A stretch of DNA of 64,000 bases from Desulfobulbus sp. (GTDB lineage: Bacteria > Desulfobacterota > Desulfobulbia > Desulfobulbales > Desulfobulbaceae), in contig NZ_JAVBXR010000010.1 of assembly GCF_030824455.1 (NCBI RefSeq), forward strand, positions 62,001 to 126,000. The letters run 5' to 3'. Under the pieces are notes generated by a model that saw only the letters and a list, made by a program, of their open reading frames with translations, was not told where the DNA came from and ran no database searches. This document shows, one piece after another, positions 22,672 to 33,321 of the stretch. The first letter of the stretch is position 1; the number at the start of each line of letters is the position of its first letter. The position numbers were made by a program, and so were the translations under genes.

Positions 22672-24117
22672 ATGATTGCATCTGTGGCCGTCAACTGGAC
22701 CGCCCTGGAACCTGTCCTTCCGGAACTGCTGCTGATCGGCGTCGCCGTGCTGCTGATCGGTTTTGATCTGTTTTTGCCCCGGCAGCGGCAACTGCTGCCC
22801 TGGTTGACCGTGATCGGCTGCCTCACCGCCCTGGCCATGGTTTTGGGGGCGCGGCCGGCCATCGGCTTTGGCGGCATGCTGCTGGCCGACGGTTACGCCA
22901 TGGTGTTCAAGAGCATCTGCCTGGGAACGGTGATTCTGACCACCTTGATGAGCGAGCGTTTTTGCGCCGTTATCAACCTGCGCCAGGGCGAATATTACAG
23001 CCTGACCCTCCTTTCCCTGGTCGGCATGCTGCTCATGGCCGCCGCCGGCGATCTGATGACCCTGTATCTCGGTTTGGAATTGATGGCTCTGCCGATCTAC
23101 GCCCTGGTGGGGCTGCACAAGCGCGACGGCCGCACCAGCGAGGCGGCGATCAAATATTTTCTCATGGGCGGGTTCGCTTCAGCCTTGCTCTTGTTTGGCA
23201 TGTCGCTGGTGTACGGGTTGACCGGGACCACCGAGATCGCCCGGATTGCGGAAGAGATCACTGCCCGGCAGTTGACCGCCAACCCGGCCCTGCTGCTTGC
23301 TCTGGGCCTGTTGCTGACCGGCTTCGGTTTCAAGGTGGCGGCGGCGCCGTTTCACCTCTGGACTCCGGACGTCTACGAGGGCGCGCCGACCATCCTCACC
23401 GCCTTTATGTCGGTGGCGCCCAAGGCGGCCGGGTTTGCCGTGTTTGGCCGGGTGCTTTACCTTGGCCTGCCGGCGCTTCATGACCAGTGGGGACCTATCC
23501 TGGCGGTGCTGGCGCTGTTGACCATGGCGGTGGGCAACATCACCGCGCTGTGCCAGCAGAGCCTCAAGCGGATGTTGGCCTATTCCTCCATTGCCCATGC
23601 GGGGTACGCCCTGCTCGGCCTGCTTACCGGAACCATTGAAGGTCTGGCGGCCGCCATGACCTATCTGGTGATGTATCTGTTCATGAACATCGGGGCCTTT
23701 GCCGTGCTAATGCTGCTGGCCGCGCCCGGACGCGCCGGCGAGTCGCTGGACGACTGCAAAGGGCTCGCCGCCCGCAATCCCATGGCCGCCGCCCTGATGC
23801 TGGTCTTTCTGTTCTCCCTCACCGGCATCCCGCCCACCGGCGGGTTCATTGGCAAGTTCTATCTGCTCAAAGCGGCCTTTGCCGCCGGGTACACCGCCAC
23901 CGTGGTAGGCGCGGTGCTGTTCAGCGCCATTTCCGCCTATTTTTACCTGCGGGTGGTTCGCTACATGTACATGGACGAGCCGCGGCAGACCGACGTCCTG
24001 CACGTTTCCCCCGGCATGAGCGCCGCCCTCGGCCTGTGTCTGCTCGGGGTGCTGGGCCTTGGCGTGTTCCCCGGTTCGCTCCTTGATTGGACCCTGGCCG
24101 CCCTGTCGGGCATGTAA
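22672..24117 (+). CDS. nuoN: NADH-quinone oxidoreductase subunit N (antiporter-like)
   Basis: Proton-pumping subunit of 481 residues. Markers: YLGLELMALPIYALVGLHKRD near residue 127 with the conserved Glu, a GFGFKVAAAPFHLWTPDVYEG segment near 220, QQSLKRMLAYSSIAHAGYALLG near 297, and GIPPTGGFIGKFYLLKAAF near 386. AAAGGAG precedes the ATG. It ends the complex I gene set: A, B, C, D, H, I, J, K, L, M and N are all present and E, F and G are not found in this window. Confidence 0.97.
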   Translation: MIASVAVNWTALEPVLPELLLIGVAVLLIGFDLFLPRQRQLLPWLTVIGCLTALAMVLGARPAIGFGGMLLADGYAMVFKSICLGTVILTTLMSERFCAVINLRQGEYYSLTLLSLVGMLLMAAAGDLMTLYLGLELMALPIYALVGLHKRDGRTSEAAIKYFLMGGFASALLLFGMSLVYGLTGTTEIARIAEEITARQLTANPALLLALGLLLTGFGFKVAAAPFHLWTPDVYEGAPTILTAFMSVAPKAAGFAVFGRVLYLGLPALHDQWGPILAVLALLTMAVGNITALCQQSLKRMLAYSSIAHAGYALLGLLTGTIEGLAAAMTYLVMYLFMNIGAFAVLMLLAAPGRAGESLDDCKGLAARNPMAAALMLVFLFSLTGIPPTGGFIGKFYLLKAAFAAGYTATVVGAVLFSAISAYFYLRVVRYMYMDEPRQTDVLHVSPGMSAALGLCLLGVLGLGVFPGSLLDWTLAALSGM

Positions 24118-24174
24118 AGCTTCGGCCAATCAAGGTCTTTGATTCCAACCCTTAACCAGGAAAAAGGCGCCCAG

Positions 24175-25101
24175 ATGATTGCACCAAAACCTTGCCGCGC
24201 GCTGCCCATGCAGGCCGCCGCTCTGTTCACTGCCTGCCTGTTGGTGGTGTTGACGCTGATTGCCTTGCCGGCCCAGGCGAGCACCCCATCCGTCTGGCCG
24301 CAGACGGCGGTTTCCAAGGACGGCGTCCCCATTGCCTATGAACAGTACGGCACCGGTGAGCCGACCCTGGTCTTTGTTCACGGCTGGAGCTGCGATTCGC
24401 GCTATTGGCGCGCCCAGATTGATCATTTTGCCAAGAAATATCGGGTGGTTGTTTTGGATCTCGCCGGGCACGGCCATTCGGGGCTGACCCGCTACCGCTA
24501 CACCATGCAGGCCTTTGGCCAGGACGTGCGCGCGGTCGTCGAGGCTGTGGGCGGCAAGACCGTCATCCTCGTCGGCCATTCCATGGGCGGCCAGGTGATT
24601 GCCGAGGCGGGCCGTTTGATGCCGGATCGGGTAATCGGCCTGATTGGGGTCGACACCTTCGACAACATTGAATACCCCCTGACCCGCAAGGAGTTGGAGC
24701 AGATGATCGCGCCGCTGGTCGACGATTTCCAGGTCGGGACCCGCGCCTTTGTGGAAGGCATGATCCGGCCCGACACCGACCCCCGAATTCGCGACTGGAT
24801 ACTCGCCGACATGTCCTCGGCCCCGCCCTGGGTGGCGCTGAGCGCACTCGAGGAAATGATGCAGCAGTACATTGCCGGCGACGCCGCCAAGATCTTTGAG
24901 CAGATCAAAGCGCCGGTGGTCTGCGTCAGTGGCGACCTCTGGCCGATCAACGCAGAGGCCAATCGTCGTCACATGCAGTCGTTTGACGCGGTGGTCGTGC
25001 CGAACGCGGACCATTTTTTGATGCTTGATCGGCCCTATGCCTTTAATCAGGGCTTAGAGCAGGCCGTGCATACAATCCTGCGCAAGGCTGCCCAACAGTG
25101 A
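24175..25101 (+). CDS. Secreted or membrane-anchored alpha/beta hydrolase
   Basis: A serine hydrolase of 308 residues with an N-terminal export signal (about residues 13-35, ending ALPAQAS). The ATG at 24175 follows AGGAAAAAGG; an ATG 12 codons upstream is less favoured. The oxyanion HGW motif is near residue 74, the nucleophile elbow GHSMGG is near 136, the acid is probably the Asp of VSGDLWP, and the catalytic His lies in PNADHFLMLD near 280. The fold is that of haloperoxidase/epoxide-hydrolase-like esterases; the substrate is not evident. It starts 57 bases after nuoN and shares its strand, with no terminator between, so it may ride on the nuo transcript. A strong terminator follows. Confidence 0.85.
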   Translation: MIAPKPCRALPMQAAALFTACLLVVLTLIALPAQASTPSVWPQTAVSKDGVPIAYEQYGTGEPTLVFVHGWSCDSRYWRAQIDHFAKKYRVVVLDLAGHGHSGLTRYRYTMQAFGQDVRAVVEAVGGKTVILVGHSMGGQVIAEAGRLMPDRVIGLIGVDTFDNIEYPLTRKELEQMIAPLVDDFQVGTRAFVEGMIRPDTDPRIRDWILADMSSAPPWVALSALEEMMQQYIAGDAAKIFEQIKAPVVCVSGDLWPINAEANRRHMQSFDAVVVPNADHFLMLDRPYAFNQGLEQAVHTILRKAAQQ

Positions 25102-25213
25102 ACCCTGCTCGTTGTGTTTTGGCGCCGAATGGGTGCGGGCGGTTACCCTGAACGGTTGTCGGCGAGCCGGCCATCTCCCCCGTGCATTTCTTCGGTTTCA
25201 ATGCTCCTTTGAC

Positions 25214-25256
25214 GCCGTCGCAGCGTTGGCAACCAACCTTGCGGCGGCTTTTTTTT
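25214..25256 (+). terminator. Strong rho-independent terminator
   Basis: GCCGtCGCA..GTTGG pairs with CCAAC..TGCGgCGGC across 25214-25248, and eight T residues follow. It closes the nuo/hydrolase gene run. The remaining non-coding part of this 358-base gap (25102-25459) shows no further gene; a short frame at 25182-25421 overlaps the terminator and has no ribosome site. Confidence 0.85.
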
Positions 25257-25459
25257 CGACCCCAAGCCGTTCTCTTTTTGACCGCGTCAGACCTGCAGGC
25301 TGCACGTCAGCAACCGGATCTGCGCCTTGACGGCCCCGTTGTTGATGCAAGACAAAGATATGCTTCGTTTTTGTCGAAGAATACGGTAAGGTTGCCCCAA
25401 AGAGTCGGGCCGGGCGCATAATGCTCCTGGTCGGCAAGAGATGATCAGCGGACCTCGCA

Positions 25460-26425
25460 ATGGAAAACGAGCCTGTCGTCACCATCATAACCGATCCCGC
25501 CTTTAACCGGCACGACACCGGCGGCGGCGAACATCCGGAAACTCCTGAGCGGTTGCAGGTGATCAACGAGCGGCTTGCCGAGGGACACCTAGCCAAGCGG
25601 ATTCGCCGTCTCCCCACCCGGCCGGCCACGCGCGCCCAGCTGCTTGCCTTTCACACCGAAGGCTGGCTGTTTCGCTTCGAAGAGGCCGTGCTCTCCGGCC
25701 GCACGTACATCGATCATCCCGACAATCAGGTTTGCTACGAGTCCTACGATATCGCCACGCTGTCAGCCGGTTCCGGCCTAGTCGGGGTGGACGCGGTCGA
25801 GCAGGCGCCGGGCTCGGTGGTCTTCTGCCAAACCCGGCCGCCGGGACATCACGCCGAACCCAATCAGCCCTATGGCTTCTGCTTTTTCAACAACTGCGTG
25901 ATTGCTGCCCGTTACTGGCAGCAGCAGTACAACCGTCGCCGCGTCTGCGTGTTTGATTTTGACGCCCACCACGGCAACGGCATCCAGACCGCCTTTGAAG
26001 AGGAGCCGGAAACCGCCTACGTCTCGATTCACGAGCACCCCAGTTTCAGCTATCCCGGAACCGGTTGGGCCGAGGACAAAGGCATCGGGGCAGGGAAGGG
26101 CACCATTCTCAACCTGCCGCTGTCGCCTGGCGCCGGCCCCGAGCAGGTGCTGCGACTGTTTCCCAAAATCAGAAGCTTTCTCGACCTTGTTCAGCCCGAG
26201 GTCCTGATCGTCGGGGCCGGATTTGACGCCCACCGCGAGGACGACATGTCAGGCCTGGCCTTTACGGTCGACCTCTATCGGCAGTTGGGCGTCTTTGTTA
26301 TGGAACTTGCCCGCGACTACACCGAGGGCCGTCTGCTCTCGATCCTGGAAGGCGGGTATTGTCTTGAAAAACTTGGCAGTTGCGTTGAAGCCTATTTGTC
26401 CGGGCTTGTGGAGAAAGATGCATGA
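25460..26425 (+). CDS. Histone-deacetylase-family protein, AcuC-like lysine deacetylase
   Basis: A zinc-dependent deacetylase-family protein of 321 residues, cytoplasmic. Active-site motifs: RPPGHHAEP near residue 131 (tandem His charge relay), DFDAHHGNG near 171 (zinc ligands Asp and His), and GFDAHRED near 255 (third zinc ligand). A GGY motif near 304 supplies the catalytic Tyr. The set is complete. In Bacillus, AcuC removes acetyl groups from acetyl-CoA synthetase. Here an AcuB-like CBS protein follows after 34 bases. An ADP-forming acyl-CoA synthetase and a GNAT-fused CoA-transferase come next, which strongly suggests an acu-type acetylation circuit. Other class II relatives act on acetylpolyamines or acetoin-linked substrates, so the target is inferred from context. 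Confidence 0.88.
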   Translation: MENEPVVTIITDPAFNRHDTGGGEHPETPERLQVINERLAEGHLAKRIRRLPTRPATRAQLLAFHTEGWLFRFEEAVLSGRTYIDHPDNQVCYESYDIATLSAGSGLVGVDAVEQAPGSVVFCQTRPPGHHAEPNQPYGFCFFNNCVIAARYWQQQYNRRRVCVFDFDAHHGNGIQTAFEEEPETAYVSIHEHPSFSYPGTGWAEDKGIGAGKGTILNLPLSPGAGPEQVLRLFPKIRSFLDLVQPEVLIVGAGFDAHREDDMSGLAFTVDLYRQLGVFVMELARDYTEGRLLSILEGGYCLEKLGSCVEAYLSGLVEKDA

Positions 26426-26459
26426 GTTCATTGTGCAATAAGGCCAGGGGAGCATTGCG

Positions 26460-27116
26460 ATGTTCATTTACGAGCATATGACGCCAAAGCCGGTCACGGT
26501 CACGCCGGATCAGACCGTTGCCGAGGCAATCGACATCCTGCAGCAGTACAACATCCGGCATCTGCCGGTGGTGGACGACCAGGGCGTCCTCCGGGGGGTT
26601 TTGTCGGATCGGGATCTTCGTTCCGCCCGCCCTTCGACCGTGGCGCAGAGCAAGGAACGAGGCACGGTCGAGGAAAAGGTCAACAATACGCCCATTGCCG
26701 TCTTGATGAGTCGGGATTGTCTTTTCCTGACCCCAAACGCCACCCTGGACGACGCCCTGTTGTTGTTTCAGTCGCGCAAGATCGGGGCCTTGCCGGTGGT
26801 CAACGAGGAGGAAAAGGTGGTGGGGGTGTTTACCACCGCCGATTTGATGAACGCCTACCGCGACCTGTTCGGGCTGGGCGCCAAGGGTTCGGTGCTGGTG
26901 TCCATCGAAGACGCCGGCGATCCTCAGGCGCTGAGCAAACTGGTCAGGATTATGGAAGAAAAACAGGTGCAATTCACCCGTCTGGTGCGGGTTGAGGGGT
27001 CCGACAAGCGCAAGGCCATGATCTATCTGCGCATCAACACCTACAACATCCGGTCCGTGTACAAGGCCCTTGAAGCCGAGGGGTTTACCGTCCATGTCCC
27101 GGAAACATCGATCTGA
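26460..27116 (+). CDS. CBS-CBS-ACT protein, AcuB-like
   Basis: A cytoplasmic sensor protein of 218 residues. Two CBS domains (about residues 5-60 and 77-135) start with the typical MTPKPVTVTPDQT and MSRDCLFLTPNAT phrases. An ACT-like domain (about 142-212) includes SVLVSIEDAGDPQALSKLV. This domain order is that of Bacillus AcuB, whose CBS pair is thought to sense an adenylate-type ligand. GGGGAGC precedes the ATG. It sits between the AcuC-like deacetylase and the ADP-forming synthetase, 11 bases before the latter. Ligand and partner are not visible in sequence. Confidence 0.88.
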   Translation: MFIYEHMTPKPVTVTPDQTVAEAIDILQQYNIRHLPVVDDQGVLRGVLSDRDLRSARPSTVAQSKERGTVEEKVNNTPIAVLMSRDCLFLTPNATLDDALLLFQSRKIGALPVVNEEEKVVGVFTTADLMNAYRDLFGLGAKGSVLVSIEDAGDPQALSKLVRIMEEKQVQFTRLVRVEGSDKRKAMIYLRINTYNIRSVYKALEAEGFTVHVPETSI

Positions 27117-27127
27117 ACGAGGCGGCT

Positions 27128-29266
27128 ATGCTGAATAGACTGTTTTCTCCCTCCTCGATTGCAGTGATCGGGGCCTCCAAGACCGTCGGCAAGGTTGGCT
27201 ACGAGACGGTGCACAACCTGGTCAGAAGCGGTTTTGAAGGCCCGATTGTGCCTATCAATTCCGCCGGCGGCGAGTTGTTTGGCCGCACGGTGTATCCGCA
27301 GCTCAGCGACTATCCCAAGTCGATTGATTTGGTGGTGATCGCGGTGCCCGCTGAGATGGTGCCGGCGGCGGCTCGCGACGCGGTCAAGAAGAGGGCGGGC
27401 GCCGTGGTGGTCGTGGCCTCTGGCTTCAAGGAGATTGGCCGGCAGGGCCGCGAGCTCGAAGACGAGTTGACCGAGATCTGCCGCGCGGGCGGGGTGCGCC
27501 TGCTTGGGCCCAACTGCCTGGGCGTGATCAACACCGCAATCAAGCTCAACGCCTCGTTTTCCAAGCGCATTCCCCAGCCTGGCTCGCTGGCTATTTTTTC
27601 CCAGTCCGGGGCCCTGTGCACCGCGATGATGGACATTGCCGACGAACGCGAACTCGGGGTGTCGAAATCAATCTCCATCGGCAACAAGGCCGACATCACC
27701 GAGGTCGACGTGCTTGCCGCCCTGGCCCACGACGACGAGACCAAGGTCATCGTCGGCTACCTGGAAGACATCAGCGACGGCGACAAGTTCGTCAAGGCGG
27801 CCCAGGAGGCGAGCATCAACAAGCCGGTAGTTATTCTCAAGGCCGGCACCACCCAGGCAGGGTCCAAGGCGGCGGCCAACCACACCGGGGTGCTGGCCGG
27901 CAAGGACACCGCCTATGGCGCGGCCTTCAAACGGGCCGGCATCTGCCGCGCCGACTCCTTTGAGGCCCTGTTCGATTACGCCACCGCCCTGGTGCTGCAA
28001 CCCACCCCCAAGGGCGACCGGGTGCTGATCATCACCAATTCCGGCGGTTCCGGCACCATGGCCGCCGACGCGGTGGAAAAATCGGGCCTGACCGTCACCG
28101 GGTTGAGCGCGCCGCTGGCCGCGCGGTTGCGGGCCGAACTGCCGCCCGCCGCCTTTATCGACAATCCCATCGACATCTCCGCCGACGCCGAGCCCCGTCA
28201 CTACGCGGCCGCCATCGACATTGCCGTGGCCGACGGCTCCATCGACGCCATCCTGGTGGTGCTGGCGCCGCAGTACATGACCCAGCCCGCAGCCACGGTT
28301 CGGGCCATTGTCGCCCATCTCGACGAAACCACCCCGGTGCTGGCCTCCTTCCTGGGCGGCAGCGACGTCATGCCCTCGCGCAAGGAACTGGCCGCCGCCG
28401 GGCTGCCCTTCTACGATTCGCCCGAGCGGGCGGTGGGCGCGCTCAAGGCGATGCACGAGTACGGGGTGTGGAAACGGCGTCCGGCCCGGCATGTGGTCCG
28501 CTTTCCGGTCAACCGCCGCCGGGTGGAACGGATCATCACCCGCCGTCAGCGCACCGGCCGGCTCCGGCTGGGCGAGGTTAAATCCAAGGACATCCTCAAG
28601 GCTTACGGTTTCCATACCATGGAGGGCCGACTGACCACCACCCCCGAGGAGGCGGTGGAGATCGCCCGATTCATTGGTTTTCCGGTGGCGATGAAGATCG
28701 TCTCGCCAAGCATCGTCCACAAGTCGGATCTGGGCGGGGTGCGGCTCAACATCGGCTCCAGCCAGGAGGTCGCCGACGCCTTTGACCTGATGATGCTGCG
28801 GATCAACAAGCACGCGCCCAACGCCATTGTCGAAGGCATCTATGTGGAAAAGATGGCGGAAAAAGGGCTGGAGGTGATCATCGGCATGACCCGCGACCGC
28901 CAGTTCGGCCCGATGCTGATGTTTGGTCTGGGCGGCATCTTTGTCGAGGTGATGAAGGACGTCACCTTCCATCTGGCCCCGATCACGGAAAACGAGGCGG
29001 TGCAGATGCTCAAGTCGACCCGTTCCTATGAACTGCTGGAGGGCAAGCGCGGCCTCAAGGAGGTCGACATCAGCGCCATCGCCGTGGCCCTGCAGCGCAT
29101 CAGCCAGCTGACCACCGATTTTCCCCAGATCGTTGAACTGGACATCAACCCCCTGATTGTCGGCGAGGTCGGCAACGAACCGGTGGTGGCCGACGCCCGC
29201 ATGACCTTTGCGCCGCTGCTGACCGACGCCCGTCCGACCTTCGCGCCGCTGCTGACCGGCGCCTGA
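27128..29266 (+). CDS. ADP-forming acetate/acyl-CoA ligase, fused alpha-beta form
   Basis: Converts acyl-CoA, ADP and phosphate to acid, CoA and ATP, or the reverse; 712 residues in one chain. The N-terminal CoA-binding Rossmann domain starts LFSPSSIAVIGASKTVGKVGY-like at residue 4. The ligase-CoA domain contains FSQSGAL near 157 and the phospho-acceptor His in AANHTG near 257. The C-terminal ATP-grasp part starts about 480 (KDILKAYGF, PVAMKIVSPSIVHKSDLGGV) and contains GLGGIFVEVMKDV. The end carries an 11-residue tandem duplication (ARMTFAPLLTD / ARPTFAPLLTG) from a 33-base repeat. It is flanked by AcuC/AcuB-like genes upstream and a GNAT-fused CoA-transferase downstream. The acyl substrate could be acetate or propionate. 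Confidence 0.93.
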   Translation: MLNRLFSPSSIAVIGASKTVGKVGYETVHNLVRSGFEGPIVPINSAGGELFGRTVYPQLSDYPKSIDLVVIAVPAEMVPAAARDAVKKRAGAVVVVASGFKEIGRQGRELEDELTEICRAGGVRLLGPNCLGVINTAIKLNASFSKRIPQPGSLAIFSQSGALCTAMMDIADERELGVSKSISIGNKADITEVDVLAALAHDDETKVIVGYLEDISDGDKFVKAAQEASINKPVVILKAGTTQAGSKAAANHTGVLAGKDTAYGAAFKRAGICRADSFEALFDYATALVLQPTPKGDRVLIITNSGGSGTMAADAVEKSGLTVTGLSAPLAARLRAELPPAAFIDNPIDISADAEPRHYAAAIDIAVADGSIDAILVVLAPQYMTQPAATVRAIVAHLDETTPVLASFLGGSDVMPSRKELAAAGLPFYDSPERAVGALKAMHEYGVWKRRPARHVVRFPVNRRRVERIITRRQRTGRLRLGEVKSKDILKAYGFHTMEGRLTTTPEEAVEIARFIGFPVAMKIVSPSIVHKSDLGGVRLNIGSSQEVADAFDLMMLRINKHAPNAIVEGIYVEKMAEKGLEVIIGMTRDRQFGPMLMFGLGGIFVEVMKDVTFHLAPITENEAVQMLKSTRSYELLEGKRGLKEVDISAIAVALQRISQLTTDFPQIVELDINPLIVGEVGNEPVVADARMTFAPLLTDARPTFAPLLTGA
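29191..29256 (+). repeat. 33-bp in-frame tandem duplication at the 3' end of the ligase gene
   Basis: The units 29191-29223 and 29224-29256 are near-identical and in frame; they differ at four positions. Each encodes 11 residues ending in FAPLLT. The reading frame then stops in a GGCGCC-rich inverted repeat (29259-29279) followed by ATTTTTA. Confidence 0.85.
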
Positions 29267-29307
29267 ACGGCCGGCGCCATTTTTATCCAACCCACAAGGG
29301 GTTTGTC

Positions 29308-31188
29308 ATGGAATACGAGAAAGACTGGCAGGAAAAATACAGCGACATGATCGCCACTTCAACCCAGGCTCTGAGTCACCTCAAGCCTGGGCAGCGGGTG
29401 TTCATCGGCACGGGTTGCGGCGCGCCGCAGGAGCTGATCGCGGCCATGACCAAACGGTCCCGGTCGCTGACCAATGTTGAGATTATCCAGCTGATCACCA
29501 AAGGCGAGGCCCCCTATGCCGACAAAAAGATGTCGGACAGCTTTGCGATCAACGCCTTTTTCATCAGTTCCAACATCCGCGACGTGATCCAGGAAGGATT
29601 TGGCGACTACACCCCGATCCTGCTCTCCGACGTGCCCAAGCTGTTTGATTCCGGCAGCCTGCCGATCGACGTGGCCCTGATCCAGGTGACCCCGCCGGAC
29701 ACCCGCGGCCGGGTGAGTCTGGGGATTTCGGTGGACATTGTCCGCAGCGCCACCGAGAACGCCTCGCTGGTCATTGCCGAGGTCAATCCCAACATGCCCT
29801 GGACCCACGGCGACACCCTGGTCGACGTCTTTGACCTCGACATCCTGGTGCCGGTGGACCGACCGATTCTGGAACGGGAGATTGATCCGCCCAACCCGAT
29901 CAGCCGCAAGATCGCCCAAACCGCCGCCGCCCTGATTCCCAACGGTTCCACCATTGAACTGGGGTTGGGCCGGGTGCCCGGCTACGGCCGCATCCCCCAG
30001 GTGGTGATGGAGTTTCTGCTCGACCGCAAGGACATCGGCTTCCACACCGAGATGATCTCCGACACCATCATCCCCCTGATCGAATCCGGGGCCGTGACCG
30101 GAGCCTGCAAGACCATCGACAAGGGCAAGATCACCGCCAGCTTCTGTATGGGCACCAAGCGGCTCTACGACTACATCCACGACAACCCCCTGTTCAGCTT
30201 CCGGCCCACGGAATACATCAACGACGCCAACGTCATCGGCAAACACAAGCGGATGGTGGCGGTCAACATGGCCCTGGAGATCGACCTCACCGGCCAGGTC
30301 TGTTCCGATTCGGTGGGCGGCCGCTTCTATTCCGGCATCGGCGGCCAGATCGATTTCAATCGCGGCGCCGCCAAGTCCGAGAGCGGCCGGGCAATCATCA
30401 CCCTGCCGTCGCTCAACAAGGAGGGCGACCAGTCGCGCATTGTCTGCACCCTGCAGCCCGGTTCCGGCGTGGTCATCAACCGGGCCAGCGTCCACTATGT
30501 GGTCACCGAACACGGGGTGGCCTATCTGCACGGCAAGTCGATCCAGGAGCGGGTCATGGCCTTGATCTCCATTGCCCATCCTGATTTTCGCGAGCAGCTG
30601 TTCCGCGAGGCGGTGGCCGCCAAATACCTGCGCCCCGGTCTGGCCCGCTTTGGCAACCGGTTCACCATTCCGGTGGAGGAATCGATCCGCGCCTCCCTGC
30701 TCCTGGAAGACGGCCTGGAGGTCGACTTCCGCTCGATCAAGCCCACCGACGAGCCGCACATGCGCGACCTGATCTACAATCTCAGCCAGGAGACCATCTA
30801 CTACCGGTTCATGAGCCGGCAGCAGCACTTCACCACCCGCCAGATCCAGGATTTCGTCTACATCGATCATCGCCGCGACGTGGCGGTGGTGGGCACCGTG
30901 CCCGAGGCCCACGGCGAGCAGATCATCGCGGTCGGCACCTACTACCTCAATGAAAAGACCAACCTGGCCGAGGTTGCCTTTGTGGTCCGCGACGGGTGGC
31001 AGAACAAGGGCTTGGGCACCTTCCTTTTCCAGCATCTGATCAAGATCGCCAAACGCAACGGCATCTCTGGCTTCACCGCCGAGGTCCTGCGCGAGAACGA
31101 ACGGATGCAGAACGTGTTCAACCATTCCGGGCTTAAGGTGAGCAGCCAGCTGGAAGAGGGCGTGTTCAGTTTTCACATGGAATTTTAG
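29308..31188 (+). CDS. Acetyl-CoA hydrolase/CoA-transferase fused to a GNAT acetyltransferase domain
   Basis: A two-domain protein of 626 residues. About residues 10-445 form a class I CoA-transferase/hydrolase of the Ach1/4-hydroxybutyrate-CoA-transferase family (FIGTGCGAPQELI near 32; GLGRVPGYGRIPQVV near 213; the acid-rich IGGQIDFNRGAAKSESGRAI near 340). From about 475 a GNAT domain follows (FRSIKPTDEPHMRDLIYNLS; acetyl-CoA loop VRDGWQNKGLGTFLFQHL near 564; ENERMQNVFNHSGL). GNAT domains of this type resemble AcuA/Pat protein acetylases. It is the last of the acu-like run and starts 41 bases after the ligase with a good AAGGGG site. The combination implies a CoA-transferase that also acetylates a protein, perhaps the neighbouring ligase; that target is inferred. 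Confidence 0.9.
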   Translation: MEYEKDWQEKYSDMIATSTQALSHLKPGQRVFIGTGCGAPQELIAAMTKRSRSLTNVEIIQLITKGEAPYADKKMSDSFAINAFFISSNIRDVIQEGFGDYTPILLSDVPKLFDSGSLPIDVALIQVTPPDTRGRVSLGISVDIVRSATENASLVIAEVNPNMPWTHGDTLVDVFDLDILVPVDRPILEREIDPPNPISRKIAQTAAALIPNGSTIELGLGRVPGYGRIPQVVMEFLLDRKDIGFHTEMISDTIIPLIESGAVTGACKTIDKGKITASFCMGTKRLYDYIHDNPLFSFRPTEYINDANVIGKHKRMVAVNMALEIDLTGQVCSDSVGGRFYSGIGGQIDFNRGAAKSESGRAIITLPSLNKEGDQSRIVCTLQPGSGVVINRASVHYVVTEHGVAYLHGKSIQERVMALISIAHPDFREQLFREAVAAKYLRPGLARFGNRFTIPVEESIRASLLLEDGLEVDFRSIKPTDEPHMRDLIYNLSQETIYYRFMSRQQHFTTRQIQDFVYIDHRRDVAVVGTVPEAHGEQIIAVGTYYLNEKTNLAEVAFVVRDGWQNKGLGTFLFQHLIKIAKRNGISGFTAEVLRENERMQNVFNHSGLKVSSQLEEGVFSFHMEF

Positions 31189-31275
31189 GGCAGGGGAGGC
31201 GGCGCGGTTGCGCATCGGATCGGTTGGGGGTATCTTGCGCGCTCCATTACCGCAACCCAGAGGAATCCGCATCCC

Positions 31276-33313
<2,038 letters not shown>

Positions 33314-33321
<8 letters not shown>

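Noticed and set aside
25182-25421. A 79-codon plus-strand frame between the hydrolase and AcuC-like genes
   Set aside because: It overlaps a strong terminator and lacks a ribosome site and any recognisable sequence.
27668-29290. A 540-codon minus-strand frame opposite the ADP-forming ligase
   Set aside because: Antisense shadow of a high-GC gene without a start signal or domain.
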